Translations under genes and position numbers: made by a program
Notes under the pieces: generated by a model
What the model was told of the DNA's origin: nothing
Databases searched by the model: none
Seen by the model: only the letters and a program-made list of their open reading frames with translations
Assembly: GCA_030065235.1 (NCBI GenBank)
Contig: JASJDC010000013.1
Location: forward strand, 1-64,000
Reading direction: 5' to 3'
DNA from: Alphaproteobacteria bacterium
Lineage (GTDB): Bacteria; Pseudomonadota; Alphaproteobacteria; UBA8366; Aestuariispiraceae
DNA length: 64,000 nt
Part shown: positions 1 through 8,700 of the stretch, one piece after another
Layout of the letters: each line of letters opens with the position of its first letter
Position numbering within the stretch: position 1 is the stretch's first letter

Positions 1-74
1 GCCGCGGTCATGCCCGCCTGATGCTCCTTCAGGATGCCGATAATCTGCTCTTCGCTGAAACGGGATCTCTTCAT
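1..74 (-). CDS. IS3-family transposase OrfA, N-terminal fragment cut by window edge
   Basis: The reverse strand from 74 reads MKRSRFSEEQIIGILKEH and continues QAGMTAA to the window edge. This is the characteristic N-terminus of the helix-turn-helix OrfA of IS3/IS407-type elements, which binds the terminal repeats. A GGAG-like ribosome binding site lies just upstream (minus-strand GAGGAGACAGACG before the ATG). Only about 25 codons are visible. OrfB, with the DDE catalytic domain, would lie to the left of the window. Whether the element is intact cannot be judged. Confidence 0.85.
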   Translation of the reverse strand, partial: MKRSRFSEEQIIGILKEHQAGMTA

Positions 75-139
75 CGTCTGTCTCCTCAATCAGAGAACAG
101 ACTAACTTCAAAACGGGGAGATTTCAGGGGAGCAGGTCA
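1..139 (-). mobile_element. IS3-family insertion sequence, 5' end only
   Basis: The minus strand carries the start of an IS3-family (IS407-like) orfA, an untranslated stretch of about 65 bases, and then a terminus reading TGACCTGCTCCCC on the minus strand at 139-127. The outermost TG/CA dinucleotide is typical of IS3-family inverted repeats. The rest of the element lies outside the window. The inner boundary at 139 is inferred from the terminal repeat; the other end and the target duplication are not visible. Confidence 0.7.
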
Positions 140-1060
140 CTCCTCCAAGCCGATCATCGCTTCCTCCAACCGCTGATCGATAAGGTCGAGGAAGAGGAGC
201 AGGTCAAATTCGGTTCTTTTCCGCGCTTCATGCACCATCATGTCTTTGATGTACTGTATCCGCACCATCGGGTGTGGATGACTTGTCGCCAGTTCCAGGT
301 CATAACGGGCGCCTCGAATATAGTTGAACAAAACAAACAGCGCGATGACCATGAATGATAGGAGCTGCGTGAACAGGTCTTTATCTTTATCAAACAGTAT
401 CTCGTGTTTCGTGAGACCTGATTTCTGCTTTGCCAGATCGTCGAGATAGTCCATCAGCAGGACGACCGCTACAGCGTCTGCGTCGTACTCCCAAGATTGG
501 TCGCGTTCCCTCTGATCCGTTGGACGGCTACCTACTGCAAACAATTCGCTGAATTCGGCGCGTCCGTAATAGTGCCGCGTCCCTTCTGCGTGTCCGGCGA
601 CCACATGCCCTAGTTCGTGGAGCGCGATGAAGGCGAGGCACATATCCGCGAATTTGGCGGATGCGATAAGACGCTCGTTGGTTAACGATACCCGCCATAC
701 GTCGCGGTCACCGAAGTCCTTCGGGTCGGTAATGAATTGAACGGTATCGTTCCTCGCGCCTACGGCTTCGTCTGAAGGCGTGAGCCACGGCATCACAGCA
801 GATTGCGCAAAGAAGCGGCCAAACAGCATCGCCGTCAGTAATGGAACCGAAGCGGAGATTTTAATCAGATACCGGCTTTGTCCGAGGCTGGCGGAAGCGT
901 TGAACACTGGGTCGTCAACAAAGATTGTCGAGACAGGTTTCTTGGCCTTGCCATACGCTTTCTGAACCGCGGCTCCGGCAACAGTGTTCACCTTCAGCAT
1001 GCGCTCGAAGACCGCTCGTACCTGTTCGTTCTCAATCCTACTGAAATCGAATGTCGCCAT
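137..1060 (-). CDS. M48-like zinc metallopeptidase, C-terminus fused to IS end
   Basis: A putative membrane-associated zinc endopeptidase of 307 aa from the ATG at 1060; a TTG 42 codons upstream is also open but less convincing. The zinc motif HELGHVVAGH lies near residue 148 and a WEYDADAVAV segment near residue 190 supplies the likely third ligand (glutamate) in the EXXXD style of M48-type gluzincins. A hydrophobic stretch around LLSFMVIALFVLF could be one membrane segment, followed by a SHPHPMVRIQYI motif like the HPP..RI motif of M48 enzymes. The stop codon TGA at 139-137 coincides with the first bases of the IS terminus, so the native C-terminus may have been replaced when the IS inserted. 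Substrate and role are unknown, and there are no obvious functional partners beside it. Confidence 0.6.
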   Translation of the reverse strand: MATFDFSRIENEQVRAVFERMLKVNTVAGAAVQKAYGKAKKPVSTIFVDDPVFNASASLGQSRYLIKISASVPLLTAMLFGRFFAQSAVMPWLTPSDEAVGARNDTVQFITDPKDFGDRDVWRVSLTNERLIASAKFADMCLAFIALHELGHVVAGHAEGTRHYYGRAEFSELFAVGSRPTDQRERDQSWEYDADAVAVVLLMDYLDDLAKQKSGLTKHEILFDKDKDLFTQLLSFMVIALFVLFNYIRGARYDLELATSHPHPMVRIQYIKDMMVHEARKRTEFDLLLFLDLIDQRLEEAMIGLEE

Positions 1061-1205
1061 ATGTACCTGCAAGGATGTGTGTCTTGGCACTTGGTCGTGC
1101 CGCCCGTGCCGGTCAACCAAAGAGAAAACGAACAAGGTTTGAGAAACGCGACTGGTGAGGTTGTCGTGAAGGTGACTTGCGGCCAAGCGCTTAAGACTCG
1201 CGCGT

Positions 1206-1421
1206 ATGAACGCCCTTCAACCATCCGCGTCCAAGCCTTCCCAGGAAGACAGGCTCGAACGATCCCTTAGAATCGCTGCGCGCGCTGTACAGAGATATGA
1301 GGGAACCGCCTTCGAGGCGGACGCCGTAGCTCTGTTCCTGCGGCTGGAACGGGTTCATCTTGATCGGCAAACCCTTACCGCTGCTAAGAGCCGAGCGCGG
1401 AGCCTCCTGGTTTCGGAATAG
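1206..1421 (+). CDS. Small hypothetical protein (71 aa)
   Basis: An ATG-initiated open frame, divergent from the metallopeptidase, encoding a charged, helix-prone protein with a regular R/L/A pattern (RLERSLRIAARAVQRYEG...LFLRLERVHLDRQTL). No family is recognised and there is no clear ribosome binding site upstream. It may be a real small regulator or a remnant. The amino-acid composition looks more protein-like than the competing frame on the opposite strand, but the evidence is weak. Confidence 0.3.
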   Translation: MNALQPSASKPSQEDRLERSLRIAARAVQRYEGTAFEADAVALFLRLERVHLDRQTLTAAKSRARSLLVSE

Positions 1422-1968
1422 CACTTTCCGCTTGGGTCATCGTTTCGAGACGGCGCATCATTTCCAATCTCTCAAAGTAGTTCTGCTCGTGACCATCGTT
1501 GGTCTGTTGGTCTCGTTAGGGGGACTTCGTTACCGCCTGAATTTTGGCAAACATTTTGGCAAACATTTTGGGAAACATGTTCAGAAAATCATCCCGGATT
1601 TCTCATTAAAAACAATTGCTTGCCCGGTTCTGATATCCTGGTACGGCGCACACCCGCTCCGCCATTGTTTGTCTCGCGCTTGTTTCGCTTCGCTCAACCG
1701 CTCCGACGGGGCGGCGAACCGTCGCCGGGCCGCGGTCGCGGCCTTGCGGAGAGTTCGAACTTCGTCTCTCACTTTCCGCCATGCCCTCATGTAGCGAAGC
1801 GATAGGGCGACACAAACAAGCCCCTTGCGGCTTGGCGTCGGGATGGTATGGACGCACTCCGTCTCTGTGCGAACGTATGTCTCGCGCTTGTTAGGCTGCG
1901 CCGGACAGCGACTTCAGTTTGCTCACGCGGGGTCAGCCCATTCAGAGGAAGGGGATGCATCCCATTGC
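1422..1968. other. 547-bp gap without a supportable gene
   Basis: No convincing coding frame, tRNA or known RNA is visible. It holds a 12-bp triplicated repeat (1541-1576), a repeated segment TGTCTCGCGCTTGTT near 1670 and again near 1879, and a perfect 12-bp palindrome GGGATGCATCCC at 1952-1963, just downstream of the mcr stop. The low-complexity, mixed-frame character suggests decayed sequence between the IS-flanked gene and the mcr/pcs operon. Confidence 0.5.
1541..1576. repeat. Three tandem copies of a 12-bp unit
   Basis: The unit ATTTTGGCAAAC occurs at 1541-1552 and 1553-1564, with a third copy carrying one C-to-G change at 1565-1576. It lies in non-coding sequence. The array is too short and unspaced to be CRISPR. 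It could be replication slippage or an iterated protein-binding site. Confidence 0.75.
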
Positions 1969-4900
1969 TTAAACGGTCATTGAGGTGCCGCGGTAGATCC
2001 GCGCCCGATATCGAGAATCCTGAGCATCCGGCAACGGCGCGCCGACCAGGAGAACGGCCCGTGCAAATCGTGACAACTCCTCCTGATGCTCTTCTTCGTC
2101 GCGCGGCTCCTCAGAACGAACACGGCGCGTCAGATTAATCTGGTTGGTCGGCACGTCATGAACAAGGCGTTCGTTCTCGACCGCAAGTGTGGCCGTGAAC
2201 GCGTGCAGCGTTGTCTTAACAAAGTTCGCCAGAGCGAATGCCGGCCCACTGGCGCCGTAGGGCACATCGGGCGTCACGAGAACGAGCTGACAATTGTCAT
2301 AGAGCGACGCCTTGCGCGAAACACGGAAATGATTTGTCAGGTTCTCCTCGACGACGGCGCCAAACTCCTCAGGCGTCAGAAGGTTTTCATTTTCGAATAA
2401 CCGGTCGGGCAACGGCTCCATCGGCATGGAAACCACGGTTGTCGGCTTAGGCCAGGATGTCAGCGCCCGGTCCATCGCGCCTTCGATATCGTCTCCGGCG
2501 GTTTCAACGTGAATAGCGTCGGTCGGACAGCCCTCCAACAGCGGGAGAACGGCCTCGCCCCCCTTCTTGGTCCGGGCGATAATGACGATGTGAGACACAC
2601 CACAATCGACAATCATAGTGCGCGCTGTCGCAGCGATATAGTCCGCGAGATGATCGCCGACAAACCACACCGTCTTCCCGCGCATCGCCTCCAGCCGGTC
2701 CGACTTCGGGCTCCCAAACATTTCACGCTCGGTCGTCGAGCGTTCGACACGAAGCCCGCCCGACGGCATGAAAGTCTCTCCGCTCACCGCACGGTCAGCA
2801 AGGAAGAATACGGTCGCTTGGGCGACGTCCGCTTCGGTCGGCATCGCGCCCAGATGCAATTGCGAGAGCACGCCCTTGCTGACCTTTTCCGCTTCCTTGT
2901 TCACCAAGTCATCGGGCAAGAAAGGCAGGTCTTCCGGCGGCGATGAAACCAGCCATTCGGCGTGCAGCGCTTCACCATCGGGGGCGTTGCGCAGATTTTC
3001 CGACTCCTGGAGATAGCCGCCGCGGCGTAGCCGTGAGAGAAGCCGTTGGGCAAGCGCCGGCGTCAGGAGGAATTGGTCCCAGGTACAGACGCCGTCGCCT
3101 TGTCGTGCGAATTCCAGCGCCAGCTGTCGCAACTCGTTCGGCGCCTGCGCGTCATGCGACAACACGCTGATGCTGTTGCGCGACAGACGGTCCAACACCT
3201 TGTCCACGGACGCGCCATCGCGCACCGCGCGAATGAGCGCGGCATAGGTGGCGTTCAGGCGCTTATTCTCGAGGATCAGCCGGGCTCGGCGTTTGAACAG
3301 CCCAGGGCGCCCGGCGCTGCCGGCCAGCCGGTCGCCCGCGACCGGCCCCGGCGCGATCGCGTTGCACTGAACCTCAGGCCCCAAAAACCGGGAAAACGCC
3401 TCGACCATCGCCCGTTGCCCCGCCTTCGACGCGGCGTAATCCGCGCGATTGGGATAGGCGACCGCGAGAAACTTCTCGCCGCCGAAATAGGACGACACGT
3501 TCAGGATGTAGCCGCTGCCCTGAGCCTTCATGCTTGGGACGGCTTCATGCATCAAAAGGTAGTTGGAGATCAAATTCGCGTTCAACGTGAAGCGCCAGGC
3601 GTCGAGATCCATATCGACGACCATGTCCTCGGCGCCGGCGACGCCCGCATTGTTGATCAGGTAGTCGACCTTCCCGAACTCCTCAATTGTTGCGGTGTAG
3701 GCCTTCCTCAAGGATGCAAAGTCACTGACGTCGACATCCGGGATGATTTTGACGCGCCGATCGACACTGGCCATCCCCATATCCAGAAGTTCGTCGACAA
3801 TCCGGGCGCGCGCCGCTTCTAATTCGCTGGAACGGCGGGCCACCATGACGACATTAGCGCCGGCCAGGGCGAGCAGCCGAGCGACCTGACCGCCGATCCC
3901 CGCCGATCCACCGGTAATGAAGGCGACCTTGCCCAAGTGAAGGCCGGAAATATTCTCCGCGGCCCCCATCATCGCCCGGCGTGCGCCGGTTCCCATGCCG
4001 ATACTGCTCGGCAACCGCAGATCGATTTCAGCGATCTCCTGATCCTTAAAGGCGATCCGGGTCGCATGTCCTGCGGCGAAGCGGGTGTTTTCCTCATCCT
4101 TGTTCGTGTATCGGATGATCTGATTGCCCCAGACCGGCAGTTTCTGCATGCCTTTGCCCACATTGACGCGCGACTCGTCGCGCCAAATCCGGATCAACTG
4201 CTCGACGCCAGCCGAGAGGACCTCGTTATAGGTCTCTTTCCCACCATCGGAGGTATTGGAGATATAGACGAACCGCGGGGCGCGGGTGAGGTCTTCCCGC
4301 CCCTTCCAGTATCGGCTCATCGTCCGGGAAACCGCCATGGCCCCGGTCAGTTCAACATCCATGAACTCGTTGACGGTGGCGTCGTCTGCGTCCAACAACG
4401 ACCCGACATAGTGATTCGGCGGCTTCACCGGCAGGATGAACGCGCTGGTGATCGGCCCATGCTCAGCCGAGTAGGCCTGGAGCAGTTCTTCCATCTTGCC
4501 GGGCTCGGTACGGTTGAGCCTCTCAACCTCAAGCCCCGGACCGATATTCTGAGCGCGAATTCTGGCGCGCGCCTGATCGACGTCGGCCTGGCGGGTCATG
4601 CCAAGCAGGACGCGTGCGCCGCAGTCGATTTGGATGGCGGCTATTTCAAGCGCGTCGCGCCAATCCTCGCCGGCGAGGATAAGCACGCACATGCCGGCGC
4701 CGTCGAAAGACCGCATGGAGGGACGCGTTAGGAAAGTCGAATGATCGTCCTTCCGCACAACCATGCCATGGGTGACATCGAGTTCAACGCCGTTTAATGC
4801 GCCCGAGTCCTGGCTTCCTAGAAACACGCACGCATTCGCAATGTCGATCGGCGTCGGCAGAGTGTCATCCCGCGGTCTTCCATCGACCGCGCGCTTCAGC

Positions 4901-5646
4901 GTCATCTTACCGAGAAAGAACTCCGCTGTTTCGCCATCCTTGTTGCCCTGCAACTCATCCATCGCGGCGAAGACGGTGCGAATGCGCTCACTTTCGATCG
5001 GACCGGGGAAGATGTTGTTCACGCGTATGCCGCGCTGACCAAGCTCGATGGCGAGCTGGCGAGAGAACGCATTGAGGGCGGCTTTCGGCACGACATAGGG
5101 GGCGCGCCCATAGTACTGTTCATGCGAAAAAATCGTTGAAACATTCACGATGGACGCGCCGACCGGCATATAGGGCGCCGCGAGACGCGCCGTATTCCAT
5201 GTTACGCCAAGGATGTTGCGCATCGCGTCCGGGACCGTTTCGGTGTCGCCGCAGGCCGCCATTTCCTCGCGGGTCAGCGGGACGTTTTCAATGGGCTGCT
5301 TCGGACCGGCGGACCCGGCGTTATTGACGAGAACATCGATCCGAACGAATTTCTCCGCCGCTTTCGCCAGGGCCTCCCGCACGCTATCCGGGTCGCCGCC
5401 GTCGAATATCGCCGTATGCACCTGCCCCGCCGGCGCGCCCGTATCCGCAAGCACCGCTTCGCGCGCCGCCTCCATACGCTCCTTCGAGCGGCCGGACATG
5501 ATTACGCGCGCGCCCTCCAGGACAAAGCGCCGTGTGATCACGCCGCCAAGATTTCCAGCCGCGCCTGTGATGAGGCAAGTCTGTCCGGCAAGCCGGCCTT
5601 TCTGATTGTTCTCGGCGGTTTCCGTCTCGGCTTTTTTGCCTGGCAT
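1969..5646 (-). CDS. mcr: Bifunctional malonyl-CoA reductase (3-hydroxypropionate pathway)
   Basis: Cytosolic NADPH-dependent enzyme reducing malonyl-CoA to malonate semialdehyde and then to 3-hydroxypropionate. At 1225 aa it matches the Chloroflexus aurantiacus enzyme (about 1220 aa), with the same double architecture of short-chain dehydrogenase halves. The N-terminal half (about 1-565) has the nucleotide motif TGAAGNLG near residue 27 and active-site YVVPK near 185, and corresponds to the semialdehyde reductase part. The C-terminal half (about 566-1225) has TGGSAGIGGQ near 580, NNAGVAGAEDM, NVSSYFGGEKF and YAASK near 735, and corresponds to the malonyl-CoA reductase part. Further matches include NVSTIFS, FPGPIESERIRTVF and the LTRRVRSEEPRDEEEHQEEL tail. 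A GGGGAG ribosome binding site precedes the ATG. It lies 54 bp behind pcs, so the two are almost certainly cotranscribed. Family assignment is from recalled sequence; activity is inferred. Confidence 0.95.
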   Translation of the reverse strand: MPGKKAETETAENNQKGRLAGQTCLITGAAGNLGGVITRRFVLEGARVIMSGRSKERMEAAREAVLADTGAPAGQVHTAIFDGGDPDSVREALAKAAEKFVRIDVLVNNAGSAGPKQPIENVPLTREEMAACGDTETVPDAMRNILGVTWNTARLAAPYMPVGASIVNVSTIFSHEQYYGRAPYVVPKAALNAFSRQLAIELGQRGIRVNNIFPGPIESERIRTVFAAMDELQGNKDGETAEFFLGKMTLKRAVDGRPRDDTLPTPIDIANACVFLGSQDSGALNGVELDVTHGMVVRKDDHSTFLTRPSMRSFDGAGMCVLILAGEDWRDALEIAAIQIDCGARVLLGMTRQADVDQARARIRAQNIGPGLEVERLNRTEPGKMEELLQAYSAEHGPITSAFILPVKPPNHYVGSLLDADDATVNEFMDVELTGAMAVSRTMSRYWKGREDLTRAPRFVYISNTSDGGKETYNEVLSAGVEQLIRIWRDESRVNVGKGMQKLPVWGNQIIRYTNKDEENTRFAAGHATRIAFKDQEIAEIDLRLPSSIGMGTGARRAMMGAAENISGLHLGKVAFITGGSAGIGGQVARLLALAGANVVMVARRSSELEAARARIVDELLDMGMASVDRRVKIIPDVDVSDFASLRKAYTATIEEFGKVDYLINNAGVAGAEDMVVDMDLDAWRFTLNANLISNYLLMHEAVPSMKAQGSGYILNVSSYFGGEKFLAVAYPNRADYAASKAGQRAMVEAFSRFLGPEVQCNAIAPGPVAGDRLAGSAGRPGLFKRRARLILENKRLNATYAALIRAVRDGASVDKVLDRLSRNSISVLSHDAQAPNELRQLALEFARQGDGVCTWDQFLLTPALAQRLLSRLRRGGYLQESENLRNAPDGEALHAEWLVSSPPEDLPFLPDDLVNKEAEKVSKGVLSQLHLGAMPTEADVAQATVFFLADRAVSGETFMPSGGLRVERSTTEREMFGSPKSDRLEAMRGKTVWFVGDHLADYIAATARTMIVDCGVSHIVIIARTKKGGEAVLPLLEGCPTDAIHVETAGDDIEGAMDRALTSWPKPTTVVSMPMEPLPDRLFENENLLTPEEFGAVVEENLTNHFRVSRKASLYDNCQLVLVTPDVPYGASGPAFALANFVKTTLHAFTATLAVENERLVHDVPTNQINLTRRVRSEEPRDEEEHQEELSRFARAVLLVGAPLPDAQDSRYRARIYRGTSMTV

Positions 5647-5700
5647 TGCCTCGTCTCCCCATTCTTGCGCCGCCCAAAAGCGCCTTGCACATCAACCTTC

Positions 5701-8700
5701 TTATGAAGAGCGACTCATCGACCAATATTCAAAGAGCTCGTCGCGCGTTCGCAGTCCCATGGCCGGCAAGGCGTGGTTCACGACATAAGTCGCCCCGGCG
5801 TGGGTATTGTCCCACATGGCTTGATGCGCGCGCGGCAGGTCTTGCCAAGGCACAACCGTGGGCTCCGTGACATCCAGCAATCCCGACGCGACCATGCGGT
5901 TCATCATGGTCACCTCGTATGCATTGCAGAGATGGGTGCCCAGGATACGCGCGGTCGGCATCAGGATACGCCGTTGGCGCGTCCAAACCTGGGGCGCATA
6001 GAAGGTATAGCGGCGCCCGGCCATGTTTTCGCAATAAACAACCCGTCCGCCATTCGGCCTGACGAGCGATGTTGAAACGCCAAGGGTGTCGACCGCCGCC
6101 CGTTCCAGGATAACATCCGGCGCCCCGCGCGGGTTGCCAGCGGATCGAAGGTAGCGGCCGACGGCGGCGCCGAACGGTTTCATCGTGAGTTGCTGATAGT
6201 CGCGGACGCCGCGTTTGAAGGTCTCGATATCGGTGCGCGCGTCCGGCAGTCGCGGCAGCGTCTCTGGCCATTCGAACTTATCGCCATCGCGCCGCTTCAA
6301 CCCTTCCAGGCTGACAATGCCTTCGACCGTGTCTTCCAGGCCCAAAGACTGTAGAAACTCGCGTTGACCATCCGTCGTCGTAACAACCACAACGCGCGCC
6401 TTGAACAGACGGGCGGCTTCGATCATTTCCATGCCGACAGGATCGGCGAGGTCCTCCGATCCGGGACCATAGTAGATGAGAACGCACTCCCCGCCGCGCA
6501 GCGCCGCGCGTTGCAGCGCTTCCCCTGGGCTGCAGTCACCCTCTTTTCCAACGAAGCTAAAATGATAGCCGGAAGAGGCGCCGTAAAACGCCAACGTTCC
6601 GCCTTCGGCCAACAGTTGGAAACTGCGCGGAAACGACCGTTCGCCGGCATGGCTGACGACAAAGTCGGCAAGCTGTCCGTTGTTGATCGCGCGATAACGG
6701 TCCAGCAGCGGCTCTCCGGCGGCCTCCCAAGCGGCGACATCGGCGGGATCGTCTGGGACCGGCGTATAGCATTCGGCGATATCCGCGTCCGTCCGGTTGA
6801 TCGCGCCGACCGCGCCTTGCGATTGCACGAAATCGACCCTTTCGGCGCTTGAGACGAGCCCCGTCACCGCCAGTCCCGACCGGACGCTGCTTTTCAAGGC
6901 GTCGAGACCGGTGCCGGTGGCGGCGCCTTCGACAAAGAGCGTTTTCCCGGGCTCAATCTGCAAGGTCGTGAACAGGCAGCGCGTAATCGTGCCAAGGTTC
7001 AGCGTGTATGCGCCCGCTTGTTCAAGTGTGAGACCGTCGGGCGGCCGATGCAATTGCGGGCCCTGCACCGTCAGGAACTGGGCGTGGCTGCCGGTTTCGG
7101 TCTCATAGCCCTGGATCGAGAACCCGGCGAACATCGGATCATGACCGGCTTCCGGGGCGAGCAGATCGCTGGTCCCGGAATAGATTGCGACCAGATCCCC
7201 GACCTTCAGCCGCCCTTCGGAGCGCAACTCACTGCCCAAGGCGGCGACAAGCGCCAGTCCCCCTGACCCGGTGATCTGAATATCCTCTTCATGATAGTCG
7301 AAGGGAGACACCGGGACGCCGGTGAGGGCCCAATTATCGTTGAAATTCACTTCCGAGGTCAGGACATAGACCAGCGCTTCATTGGCGGCAGGCTGCTTGA
7401 CGGGCGCGATCAGCTCCTGCTCATGCGTAATCGGCGGGCCAAACTGCGGCGCCCCCGTATCCGGGTCTTTGGCGACGCCGAAGGCGAACTGAGACGCGGG
7501 GATCGGCGTAACGCCCGGGTAGAAGGGCGCGCCCAAAGGCAAGAGGTCGCCGGACTCGAGCAGCGCGTCCCGCTTGGACGCGTAGTCCGCTACATCGTGA
7601 ACCGCGTTCCGCCGCACAGGCAACGGCGGGCTGCGCTTCTCCATAAACTGGTCGATCCCGGTCTTGCCGCCTTCCGGATCAATGACAGCCTCCGCAAAGC
7701 AATCGGCTTCGCGGATATAGCCGTTGTCGGCGCCTTCCTCCCAACCGGTGCGCACGGCGTCCAGCGCCCGCGCGGCGGCTTTGGCGCGCCCGGCCCATTC
7801 AAGTTGGCCCAAAATACGCTTGAGGAAGCCGTCTTCCAACACAGTGTCCAGATCGATCGGGCTGGGCTTCTCCCATTCCACTGTCATCGCATGCCGTGCG
7901 GCGAACGCTTGGCCAAGCGCGCTCGCTTCGCCAAGCGCTGCATAATCACGGACCATGGCATGCGCCTCCGCCAGCGCGTCATGCGCGCCTTCCGTGATCT
8001 GATCGATGGCGCCGATGGCGTATGCTTCATCCGCAGAGATCGACCGGCCGCCGAGGATCAGGTCGAGCGCGTCTCGCACACCTTCCGGCCCGCGCTTGGA
8101 CGCTAGCAAACGGGGCAGACGCTGAGTCCCGCCATAGCCCGGCAGCAAGCGTAGATTGATTTCCGGCTGGCCAAAGCGGGCGGTCGCTTCGGCGATGCGA
8201 TAGTGACAGGCGAGCGCGAATTCCATGCCGCCGCCCAGGGCGACGCCCTGGATCGCCGCGACGCACGGCTTCTGCATTGTCTCGATACGGCTGAAGGCCA
8301 GTTGCGCGTTGTTGGGCAGCGCCTTCGCTTCGGCGACCGTGTTCACCTCCTCGAGCAATTGCCTGATGTCGGCGCCCGCCACGAACGAGGAACCGCCGGC
8401 GCCAGTGAAGATCACCGCCGCGACATCGTCCTTCCGGGACAAGTGATCGACCACGATGCCAAGCTCATCCAGCGCCCGTTCGTTCAGCGCATTCACTGGT
8501 GGATTGGCGATCGTCACGGTGGCGACACGCCATCCGGGTTTGACCGTATTATACTGCACCAGGAAATACCGGTAACGCTGAAACAGCGCCTGTTCATCCG
8601 CCAGCTGCTGGCGATCGCGCCACTGACTGACGACCTGCGCCAGCTCGTCCAGGCTTTCGGGATTTCTTAAGGTCGATACATCGCCCAGGTCGTCGCCCGT

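Noticed and set aside
1541-1576. CRISPR-like repeats
   Set aside because: Direct 12-bp tandem copies without spacers, and no cas genes in the window.
1606-1857. Possible tRNA or tRNA-derived integration site
   Set aside because: A GTTCGAAC-like stretch near 1755 and tRNA-antisense-looking peptide text drew attention, but no acceptor stem, anticodon arm or CCA-compatible end can be folded around it.
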